In this document: piece after piece, positions 44,451 through 51,653 of the stretch | Layout: the number at the start of each line of letters is the position of its first letter | How positions within the stretch are numbered: position 1 is the stretch's first letter | Origin: Candidatus Nitrosacidococcus tergens | GTDB lineage: Bacteria > Pseudomonadota > Gammaproteobacteria > Nitrosococcales > Nitrosococcaceae | Direction: 5' to 3' | Length of the DNA stretch: 64,000 nucleotides | Assembly (NCBI RefSeq): GCF_902810445.1 | Contig: NZ_LR778175.1 | Span: 124,001-188,000 of the forward strand | Made by a program: the position numbers and the translations under genes | The notes under the pieces: model-generated | What the model saw: the letters and a program-made list of their open reading frames with translations, nothing else | Told to the model about the DNA's origin: nothing | The model's database searches: none

Positions 44451-44679
44451 GATGTTACGGTCTCTGTAAAACTTTTAATACAGTTGGACTGACATCCAAT
44501 AGCATTGATCATTGGTCTGTGTATGGATTTATTTGCGCTCCAGTATCATGTGGAGTATACCGTCTTGTCTGTCCTTCTTGTCAATTCAGGAAGCTGGCCT
44601 TTACCCTTGGGCGTTTTTCATCTGAAGCAGCAAAATCTTTAACTTTTCTGAGCTGACTAAATCGGAATGCAGTCATTTT

Positions 44680-44767
44680 TCGATCAATTATCACAGTGTT
44701 TGACAGCCGAGCCAGCTTTCAGTACATTCCATTTTTATGGAAAAGATCGTTTATTTTTCCTATGCCC
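44680..44767 (+). repeat. Direct repeat copy 1 (88 bases)
   Basis: Begins TCGATCAATTATCACA, then TTTGACAGCCGAGCC, CTTTCAGTACATTCCATTTT and TTTATTTTTCCTATGCCC. It closely matches 48081-48193 in the same orientation. Copy 1 ends exactly where the truncated glycosyltransferase begins, so it marks a rearrangement junction. Confidence 0.75.
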
Positions 44768-45119
44768 ATTCATTGGCTAGATACTGCTGATGAAAAAAGT
44801 CGAAATCACAGGAATAAAAGCCGGTAAAAATTTGATCTTTTTTAAAACCCAATTTTTGAGCATAAGGCTTTTGAAGTAATCCAGGCACCCAACAATATTT
44901 AAAGCTATTTAGAATAAAATAGGGAGCTATTAAAGAAGCTATTTTTTTATACTACCTGTCCAATGATTGTCTAAAGTTAATACGGTATTGGCTTGATGTA
45001 CATGTTTCTTACAAATCGCTAAATAGAGTTTATCAATCCAACCACTACAAATCATTGATATAAGCCAATAAGTAAGCTGCTATTTCTGTATATAGGAAAA
45101 CCACTTTCTTTTTTTCCAT
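44768..45119 (-). pseudogene. Truncated glycosyltransferase (GT4-like) fragment
   Basis: The N-terminal part of a group 1 glycosyltransferase. In-frame blocks on the minus strand are KKKVVFLYTEIAAYLLAYIN after ATG 45119, then in shifted frames GWIDKLYLAICKKHVHQ, TVLTLDNHWTGSIKK and IASLIAPYF...CWVPGLLQKPYAQKLGF...FTGFYSCDFDFF. Frameshifts and stops break it, and it ends abruptly at repeat copy 1, so the C-terminal catalytic half is missing. It sits 30 bases downstream of the methyltransferase gene on the same strand, a typical polysaccharide-locus arrangement. Confidence 0.7.
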
Positions 45120-45149
45120 TTTGTGTAAAAGAGCTATTACATATAGATT

Positions 45150-45770
45150 TTATTTTTTACATTCAATAGCTACAGCATTTATAAAACGTGAATGATCTTC
45201 AACAAGCTTAAACATTTCATCTTCGCAATCATTAAATTCACAAAATCTAACTTCTCTAAATCCTACATTTTTCAATTCTTCTGATAAAGAGTATTGATCC
45301 CACATCCATAGATGGTTTGAATTACCAACAAATCGCCTTAAAATTCCTTTTAAGTCCTTAGGCCTTGTTTTCCAACCTAATAAAGTATTATCAAAAAAGC
45401 CTAAACTAGCATTTATATCACCATCATCTAATTTTGTAATATAGGATCTGGCAGCTTGTTCTAAATCAGGTACAACACACCTAAAAGTACCGCCTTCTTT
45501 TAGAATTTGATATGAATTTCGAATAGCTTTTCTAAAGTCTTCTAAGGTATGAGAGCAATAAACTCCATCACAGGAATTATTTCTTATTGGTAAACCTTTT
45601 ATGATATTTCCATAACGTACATTACTAGGAAAATTGATGTTTAATCTCTTTTTTAATAGCTTTCCAATTATGGGAATTTTTTGAATCCGTAATGTTGGTG
45701 ATACATCAAAATTAATCCACTCTTTTGGTGCGGTTAAAGCACATCCATAATGAACATATTGTTTTTCCAT
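45150..45770 (-). CDS. Class I SAM-dependent methyltransferase, probably glycan-related
   Basis: A 206-residue protein of the Methyltransf_11-like group that lacks the classic glycine-rich motif I, as is common in polysaccharide-locus members. It reads LTAPKEWINFDVSP near the start, then LPIRNNSCDGVYCSHTLED (motif after strand 4), ILKEGGTFRCVVPDLEQAA (post-motif GGxxRxxVPD) and HLWMWDQYSLSEELKNVGF. The frame is intact. It lies between a glycosyltransferase relic and foreign DNA; its partner pathway may be lost. Confidence 0.75.
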   Translation of the reverse strand: MEKQYVHYGCALTAPKEWINFDVSPTLRIQKIPIIGKLLKKRLNINFPSNVRYGNIIKGLPIRNNSCDGVYCSHTLEDFRKAIRNSYQILKEGGTFRCVVPDLEQAARSYITKLDDGDINASLGFFDNTLLGWKTRPKDLKGILRRFVGNSNHLWMWDQYSLSEELKNVGFREVRFCEFNDCEDEMFKLVEDHSRFINAVAIECKK

Positions 45771-45984
45771 AATAAAACTATTTAATGAAATAGGGTTCTT
45801 TTAAAAAAAAGAAAATAATAAAAAGGGAGGTACTTTATACAACTTATTAAATGGTGTAAACTCCTTAATCTTAACAAAGAAGTGGATAGTCAATACAATT
45901 GCTATAAAATTTTTTAATAGTTTTGTGAACTATGTTCGCTTTGATCGGTGGTAACAATTTTTATTGCTCATGTAGGCACGCGTT

Positions 45985-46236
45985 TCAGTCGCGTTTATAT
46001 CGCTCCATTCGCCAAGATAACCTTTGAACCAGGAGCTTTTGAATATTTTGATAATTAGCACGATAAATAGTAGCTACCATAATGCAGCTGGCGCTGCAAT
46101 TACCCTTCTCTGTTCTAGTATCGTACCACCTCGATCCGGTCGCCAGTAATTCAACACTACCACCTAAAGACACATTTAGCCGGACAGTCGATTTATCCTT
46201 CAGTAGCACAAAATCTGAGTCACGCTCCCAGCACAA
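45985..46236 (-). pseudogene. Relic of a primase-type domain from a mobile replicon
   Basis: The 83-residue open frame contains VSLGGSVELLATGSRWYDTR followed by TEKGNCSASCIMVATIYRA and IQKLLVQRL. This resembles the zinc-ribbon/primase-type domain of plasmid and phage replication proteins, in which a WYD motif is followed by a glycine-rich GGGAIDLVMHL-like helix. The glycine cluster is degraded here. Base composition is richer in G and C than the chromosome. No complete gene is present. Confidence 0.45.
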
Positions 46237-46519
46237 TCACAAGACATTCAGTGCTGCTACCACCAGCATTGCTCACAATGCGTTCAACAATTCAGGCTAG
46301 AATAATTTTCTTGTTTTTGCCATGCAATAATATCTTCTTCAAATTTATTTCGCCTGCTGTATTCCGTACCCTGCAGGCACTATGCGGAATGATGGATAAG
46401 TCTCAAGTGACTTACCCACAACCCCTGTGGCTACTCGCATTTTTCAGAATACTTAACCACCTAAAACCAAGGATCGAAAACGCTCAGGCTTCGCCATTAG
46501 TAATACGGACGGACTTATG

Positions 46520-47225
46520 CTACTTTCTGACGAGCTTACCCACTATATACCAAGTTCTGCGGCTCATACCTAGTGCTTCGCAGGGCTTCTGGCAGCTCAA
46601 AGACTGGCTCTCATAGGTTTCCCTAACTACCCCAGCAGCTCATTTAGTGGCTTCCTTGTGCTCTCTATCCCGCTCCTTCGCTATATCTCAGCTGGTAATG
46701 TAGCTTAGCGTTGTTCCTGGTTGGTAATGCCAAACAGATCAATTAGGGTATCACTTTTAGGGGTATAGAATGGTGCATACTCCTTGCCGCTAAAGCTGCT
46801 CTTGTCGCCTGTTTCATGCTTCATAGGCTTTTGCCTCAAAATACATCGGCCTACTGTTGGTCGCGCCAGATAACAACAGAAAAGTCAGCCGGCCAGGATA
46901 AATGCTGCATCCGCTCACCTTCATGGGTATCGCCGCATAGTTTAGCCAACCTGCGTAAATCCTCTAGTCGGCGCTAGGTGAATTACCGTCCGCTGAATCC
47001 ACACAGGTTGTCTGTTTTGTCACCCAGCAATAGCTTAAGATGTCGCCGCTTGACACGTTCTGCTCGCTCCTAACGTTGTTGCTCAATCATCCAACAAACG
47101 TGCTACCAGCAGCAGTATTTCAGCCAAGTACTCAAAATTATAGCGTACCGGCTTGCTGTCCAGCTCGTTCTCAACGTGAACTACCCGGCAGATTTTCCCG
47201 ATTTTCTCATTGATGGTCCGTACTA
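46520..47225 (-). pseudogene. Relic of a plasmid/phage-type replication protein
   Basis: The minus strand yields ordered blocks in different frames: VRTINEKIGKICRVVHVENE (from ~47224), ERAERVKRRHLKLLLGDKTD (~47080), RLEDLRRLAKLCGDTHEGER (~46965), FSGKEYAPFYTPKSDTLIDL then FGIT (~46810-46720), IAKERDREHKEATK, a stop, then AAGVVRETYES and EALGMSRRTWY ending at TAG 46520. I recognise this order from replication-type proteins of mobile elements (LGIT..E..., then PWEALGMSRRTWY). Multiple stops and shifts make it non-functional. Higher GC supports foreign origin. The family name is from memory and needs checking. Confidence 0.5.
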
Positions 47226-47599
47226 TACGCAACACATAGCTGAATAGATGGCATGGCATCTGGCATCCTTTGCCTAGCGGTCAGCGCCAAGGTGGGTTAA
47301 GCAGTCGATCAGATCCAGCACTGCTGGCATTTCGATTAGTCGATGGGGGATTGGTGCCGGTCGCCCCTGGCACTAACTAGGATAGAAAAAAACCTACGCC
47401 CGTAGGGTTGTGATAGGCTCTGACTTCCTCTTCCTAGCTGAATAGAGGAAAAGGATTTGTTAAAGTAGGAATAAGGCTGTAGAATGATATTCGTAGAGTT
47501 TTATCTACAGCAGTGAACATACCTGTAGCTATCGCTAAAATGACTACGGTATGTGTTCCTAAGGTTCTTTTTATAACTAAATTTAATTGAGGCTTTATA

Positions 47600-48028
47600 A
47601 TGATTAGAAACATTATTTCGGTAGTCACCCTATTTCTTTTGTCATTTGCGTTTCAAATATCTGCTTTTGCAGCGAATCCTGAAGGATCGTACCAACAGAC
47701 CTGCACAAATATTGCTCTGAATGAGGAGACATTGACTGCAAGCTGTACCCGCTTCAATGGGTCAAAAAATAGTACCGAACTACCGTTTGCAACTTCTTGC
47801 GTAGGAAACGTTAGTAATGTCGATGGCAATTTGGTATGCACGGGTGCCACAGGTTCCTTTGCAAGAACCTGTAAGGATGCTTCCATAGCGAATAACAAGC
47901 TGACTGCAACCTGTCAAAAAGCTGATGGCAGCTGGTCGGCCACTCCTTCTACTATCAGCTATAGTGGTTATCAGCACCAAGTTACAAACTGCAACGGCCA
48001 ATTGGTCGATAGTCCGAACTGTAAATAA
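47600..48028 (+). CDS. Secreted cyanovirin-N homology (CVNH) lectin
   Basis: A 142-residue protein with a clear signal peptide (VVTLFLLSFAFQISAFA, cleavage before ANPEGS) and two tandem CVNH repeats, a fold that binds mannose-rich glycans. Repeat 1 is GSYQQTCTNIALNEETLTAS, then C...NVDGNLVCTG; repeat 2 is GSFARTCKDASIANNKLTA, then TCQKADGSW and NCNGQLVDS. Cysteines 35, 49, 67, 80, 91, 105, 131 and 141 can form the disulfides expected for the fold. The frame is intact although the surroundings are decayed. ATG follows TTGAGG. Ligand and role are unknown; export to the periplasm or outside is inferred. Confidence 0.82.
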   Translation: MIRNIISVVTLFLLSFAFQISAFAANPEGSYQQTCTNIALNEETLTASCTRFNGSKNSTELPFATSCVGNVSNVDGNLVCTGATGSFARTCKDASIANNKLTATCQKADGSWSATPSTISYSGYQHQVTNCNGQLVDSPNCK

Positions 48029-48080
48029 GTAAATAACGCCTTACTTGTATCAGGGGTATTCTAGTCTTAATGATCGTGTT

Positions 48081-48193
48081 TCGATCGATTATCACATTTT
48101 TTGACAGCCGAGCCTTCAGTACATTCCATCTTTCCAACTTTCAGTACTTTCCATTTATTTTTATGGAAAAGGTCGTTTATTTTTCCTATGCCC
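48081..48193 (+). repeat. Direct repeat copy 2 (113 bases, with internal duplication)
   Basis: Matches copy 1 at 44680-44767 in the same orientation. It is 25 bases longer because TTCAGTACATTCCAT is followed by a second, slightly changed TTCAGTACTTTCCAT. The shared block ends TTTATTTTTCCTATGCCC in both. It lies just downstream of the CVNH gene. Confidence 0.75.
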
Positions 48194-48310
48194 CTGATAC
48201 GGTACCGGCGTGATCGTAATCTTGCTTGTATCGTCGTCGAATGTGAAGACATTATCAATCGGAATTCTCAGGTTCTTATATATCAAGAGCCCATAATTCA
48301 CCTCCAGTGT

Positions 48311-48335
48311 AAAAAGCCCCGCCATTAAGCGGAGC
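48311..48335 (-). terminator. Intrinsic terminator of the FkbM methyltransferase gene
   Basis: On the minus strand, GCTCCGC (48335-48329), loop TTAATG, GCGGGGC (48322-48316), then five Ts. One G-U pair. It lies 50 bases beyond the stop of the FkbM gene. 48194-48310 otherwise holds no recognisable gene. Confidence 0.75.
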
Positions 48336-48385
48336 TCGTGTTGCGCATTATGGCCCTTTTATGCCAATGGGTTAAAAAGAAAAAC

Positions 48386-49258
48386 TCATATTTCTTTTTC
48401 TAAAACTCTAAATTTAGGTGCATTTTTTATTCGGTTATGAACTTCGTCTATATTCTTGATATAAATTGTATTATTGAATATCTTTTTTGGGTAATCATTT
48501 GTTATAGGAATTAATTGTCTTTCGAATGGCGAATACGTAAACGGTTTGAATCCATATCCAAGCATTAAACTATCAAATTTAGGACTTCCAAAGGTCTCTA
48601 TAATAACCACTAATAATGAATCACTGTTTAACGTTTCAGAGGCCCCCTTCAGCACATTTTCTTCAAATCCCTCTACATCGATCTTAATTGCAGTTGGTTT
48701 TGAATCCTCAATAAAATCATCTAATTTACAAACCCTCACTAAAACAGTTGGAATATCAGCAACGCTTTGTTCTCCTACAACTTTATTGGTTGGACCTAAA
48801 CTTGATGTAAAAAATAGGTTGCCATTTGTATCACCAAGTCCCATATTGTAACATTGGACTTTATCTTGAAAAGAGTTAATTGCTATATTGTCTTTAAGGT
48901 GCTTATACGTGTTTGGGATTGGTTCGAATGATATGCACCTCGCATCGAGAGAACCAGCAATAATCGAGTATGAGCCTATATTAGCGCCGACATCTATAAT
49001 CAAGTCATCTTTTTTCAGAAAATGTAGTATGAAGGACATTTCTACAAATTCCATCAACCCATAATAGATATGACCCGTTGCAGCACGCATGGACCTTTGT
49101 ACTATCAGCCGTGAATTGTTAACATAATTCACTACAACAGGTCTTTTAATTAACCTTGTTCCGATCTGCCACAACAGAAATCTTGCTATCCCCTTTATCC
49201 TGCCGCCTTTATTCAGAGGATGTTTAATGATAGTCGTAATAATTCTTAGTATTTTCAT
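48386..49258 (-). CDS. FkbM-family methyltransferase
   Basis: A 290-residue SAM-dependent methyltransferase of the FkbM type, usually acting on sugars of surface polysaccharides. It has motif I LIIDVGANIGSYSIIAG (~93-109), SFEPIPNTYKHLKDNI and the family hallmark AIKIDVEGFEENVLKGA (~190-206). The frame is intact. Upstream, within 300 bases, lies the N-terminal relic of the GmrSD gene, so this gene is inside the insertion. With the other methyltransferase and the glycosyltransferase fragment it suggests an imported glycan-modification module. Confidence 0.85.
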   Translation of the reverse strand: MKILRIITTIIKHPLNKGGRIKGIARFLLWQIGTRLIKRPVVVNYVNNSRLIVQRSMRAATGHIYYGLMEFVEMSFILHFLKKDDLIIDVGANIGSYSIIAGSLDARCISFEPIPNTYKHLKDNIAINSFQDKVQCYNMGLGDTNGNLFFTSSLGPTNKVVGEQSVADIPTVLVRVCKLDDFIEDSKPTAIKIDVEGFEENVLKGASETLNSDSLLVVIIETFGSPKFDSLMLGYGFKPFTYSPFERQLIPITNDYPKKIFNNTIYIKNIDEVHNRIKNAPKFRVLEKEI

Positions 49259-49374
49259 ACATGTTCTCCAAGCTTATTCGAACATTTTTGTATAAAATAT
49301 CCCAAAGTATTCTGTAAGTCTATACACTTAAGCCGTGGTTTGTTTCCAGTCAGACGAAGAATTAGAATGAGTAG

Positions 49375-49554
49375 CTATACGATAGCTCCTATAAAGTGAG
49401 TTTTTTCAGTATTCAATTCGTTTAAATTAATTAGGTCTTCCCATAGCGTCTCTCATTGTTTTTCTTTCCAGCTATAAGCTCTTTGAAATAGAGGAACAAT
49501 ATATTATTTTCCTCCTTTAATAATATTTTTCAATTTCTCTTTTTGTACTTGCAT
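49375..49554 (-). pseudogene. N-terminal relic of the GmrSD-type (DUF262) restriction protein
   Basis: From ATG 49554 the minus strand reads MQVQKEKLKNIIKGGK, TAA, YIVPLFQRAYSWKEKQ, TGA, ETLWEDLINLNELNTEKTHF, then IGAIV and TAG. The motif VPLFQRxYSW...LWEDL is the DUF262 N-terminus. The two early stops each fit one-base transitions (CAA to TAA, TGG to TGA). It continues conceptually in the relic at 43381-44450, so the original gene was split by about 4.9 kb of inserted DNA. 49555-49688 shows no other feature. Confidence 0.78.
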
Positions 49555-49688
49555 GATAATTTTCTATCCTTATCATTTATATTTATTAAAATAAAAATTA
49601 AACTGAAATAGCTTTAAAGACCAAAGCTATTCTAGCTATCAATAAATTCCTATGCCAAGAGATAATCATCGCTTAGACTATCATAAGA

Positions 49689-50366
49689 ATGTTTTTATCC
49701 CATGAGATTACTGATCTTACCGATGAACAGGAAGTATTAGCGAAAGCACAAAAATTTGCTGGGCTAACCTTAGATGAAGTAGCGGCCAGATTAAACTGGG
49801 CAGTACCTAAAAATTTGTATCACGCTAGAGGATGGGTAGGTAATTTATTAGAAACTGCGTTAGGTGCTAAAGCAAGCACTCGACCTATCCCTGATTTCCC
49901 TCAGTTAGGGATTGAAATAAAAACTTTACCGCTCAAACAAAATAGCCAACCCAAGGAATCAACATTTGTGTGTACTTTACCTTTAGGTGATTTGAACACT
50001 TTGTGGGAGCAAAGCAGGGTTTACTATAAATTAAATAGGGTATTATGGATCCCAGTAGAAGCAGAAAATTATATCCCAATTTCAAAACGACGGATTGGCA
50101 TGCCTTTACTTTGGAGTCCTACGCTTAAGCAGCAGGAAATATTAAAAAGCGATTGGGAAGAGTTAATTGAAATGGCAAGCTTAGGAAAATTATCAGAAAT
50201 TACTAGTCATCAAGGAGTATATTTACAAATTCGTCCTACAGCTAATAACCGAGCAAGCTATAAAAAGATGAGTGAGGACGGGAATTATATCTCTGCTTGT
50301 TATAAGGGATTTTATTTACGTTGCATATTCACTCGTGCTATCCTATCAAGCTATTACATGTATTAA
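49689..50366 (+). CDS. mutH: DNA mismatch repair endonuclease MutH
   Basis: Methyl-directed nicking enzyme recruited by MutL to hemimethylated GATC. The 225-residue protein aligns by motif with E. coli MutH: ARGWVGNLLETALGA (E55), DFPQLGIEIKTLP (D69, E76, K78, the catalytic set), TFVCTLPL, LNRVLWIPVE, RRIGMPLLWSPT and GVYLQIRPTANNRA. Length is near the E. coli 229. Dam methylase is not in this window. It stands alone beside the decayed restriction gene. Confidence 0.93.
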   Translation: MFLSHEITDLTDEQEVLAKAQKFAGLTLDEVAARLNWAVPKNLYHARGWVGNLLETALGAKASTRPIPDFPQLGIEIKTLPLKQNSQPKESTFVCTLPLGDLNTLWEQSRVYYKLNRVLWIPVEAENYIPISKRRIGMPLLWSPTLKQQEILKSDWEELIEMASLGKLSEITSHQGVYLQIRPTANNRASYKKMSEDGNYISACYKGFYLRCIFTRAILSSYYMY

Positions 50367-50511
50367 GAATAAGAAATAGTAACTGTTATAAGCGTAAAAT
50401 TAAAATAAGTATATAACTCTTTAGGCTAAAGCTTCAGCTTGAAGTAATATAATAAAATTTTGTGCAAGACGGCTATTATTTTATCATCATATCTTTAACG
50501 TAACCTATAAA

Positions 50512-51651
50512 TCATGGTTGCTCATGCCGAGTTTTCCAGAATGGAGAGTAGGAATAGCGATTCTCATAGCGATAATAGCGTTGCCATATAGGCAGATATT
50601 CTGTGAATTGTTTTTTAATGGAATCGTTATAATGACACAAACTATCGATTTCCCTACTTTCTAGATTACTAACTATAGCTCGTGCCGCATGGCATCCTGA
50701 GTGCATTGAAAAACCAATCCCTAATGAAGAGAGCGGATCGAAGCTTACTGCCGCATCACCGACAGATAGCCAGTTTTTTCCTATTGCCTCGTTAAGGACG
50801 TGGGTATGAGCAAGGCGTAAGGTTAATTTGGTATCTGCCGTGAGAGCGGCTTGCCGTATTCTAGTATAGCTATTGGGTGCTTGTTTTAGTAATAATTCCC
50901 AATAACCAAGATTATCGTCCTGTCTTTGTTCTCTCCACAGCTTGGCATCTGTCATCAATGTGACTACTAGGCGATTTTCTGGCAATGGAGCGGAATACCA
51001 CCATCCTTCTGGTGCACTTTCGATGATAATATCCTGCGACCAAGAAGTCGCTGAGTTTGCACTGAAGAACCGACTTACACCAATTAAGGAATCGTATCGT
51101 GTAGAGATTGCTCCTAATTTTCGTGCGATATTAGCTTTTCTCCCCGTTGCATCTACTAGAAATCGTGCACTTAGAGCAAACTGTTTACCTGATCGATGCC
51201 GCAACTGTAATAGATAGCCTACATTTTTATCTTCTAATGGAAGTATCGCTTCTACTCGGCACGAGAGGTATAGTTTTCCACCTCTTCCGCAAAAAGTTTC
51301 AGCTAACATCACATCAAAATATTGGCGATCTAGCAAATAACTCTCGCCCATCCAATGGCGGAGAGAATGCTGTAGCAGTGGGGTATTATTCCCCCAATAG
51401 GCTTTTACTGCAAAGCACTCCCTATAAGTCGTTTGAGAAAAAAGATGTTCCTTGATCTCTAGATAACTCAACAGAGGCAAAAGTGCAGATGATACGTTTT
51501 CCCCTAATCGGGTAGCATTGTAAGTTGAGGATTCTATCAATGCTACCCGGTAAGTAGGTTTATAGGTGCGTAGGGTAAGCCCACAAGAGGAGCCTGCAGG
51601 TCCACCACCTATGATTGCAACATCTACCTCTCCAAGTAAAGGTCTGTCCAT
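50512..51651 (-). CDS. lodB: LodB-like FAD-dependent oxidoreductase for CTQ maturation
   Basis: Flavoprotein of the tryptophan-halogenase-like group; in Marinomonas, LodB is needed to form the cysteine tryptophylquinone (CTQ) cofactor in LodA. The 379-residue protein has an N-terminal FAD motif VAIIGGGPAGSSCGLTL, RLGENVSSALLPLL, FLVDATGRKA and VGDAAVSFDPLSSLGIGFSM. It lies two bases downstream of the lodA-like gene on the same strand, the expected arrangement. If lodA is truly broken, this gene has lost its substrate. Confidence 0.82.
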   Translation of the reverse strand: MDRPLLGEVDVAIIGGGPAGSSCGLTLRTYKPTYRVALIESSTYNATRLGENVSSALLPLLSYLEIKEHLFSQTTYRECFAVKAYWGNNTPLLQHSLRHWMGESYLLDRQYFDVMLAETFCGRGGKLYLSCRVEAILPLEDKNVGYLLQLRHRSGKQFALSARFLVDATGRKANIARKLGAISTRYDSLIGVSRFFSANSATSWSQDIIIESAPEGWWYSAPLPENRLVVTLMTDAKLWREQRQDDNLGYWELLLKQAPNSYTRIRQAALTADTKLTLRLAHTHVLNEAIGKNWLSVGDAAVSFDPLSSLGIGFSMHSGCHAARAIVSNLESREIDSLCHYNDSIKKQFTEYLPIWQRYYRYENRYSYSPFWKTRHEQP

Positions 51652-51653
51652 GA

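Larger units (their letters stand above)
45771..47599. other. Foreign, gene-poor stretch between the methyltransferase and lectin genes
   Basis: Apart from the two replication-protein relics, I see no intact gene. Open frames on the plus strand around 46082-46616 are shadows of the relics. 47226-47433 is further high-GC sequence without recognisable coding. 47434-47599 returns to lower GC and is the leader of the lectin gene; it has a 7-base inverted repeat (ACATACC 47517-47523, GGTATGT 47548-47554). Confidence 0.5.

Noticed and set aside
46082..46616. Plus-strand open frames of 72 and 121 codons
   Set aside because: They are antisense to the replication-protein relics, whose minus-strand blocks show recognisable motifs; no ribosome site or family pattern in the plus frames.
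44680..48193. The direct-repeat-bounded segment as an intact transposon
   Set aside because: No transposase, no terminal inverted repeats and no target-site duplication could be identified, so no insertion-sequence call is made.
48067..48328. Short open frames across direct repeat copy 2, on both strands
   Set aside because: They run through the repeat and its internal duplication and differ from copy 1 by frame; nothing indicates coding.
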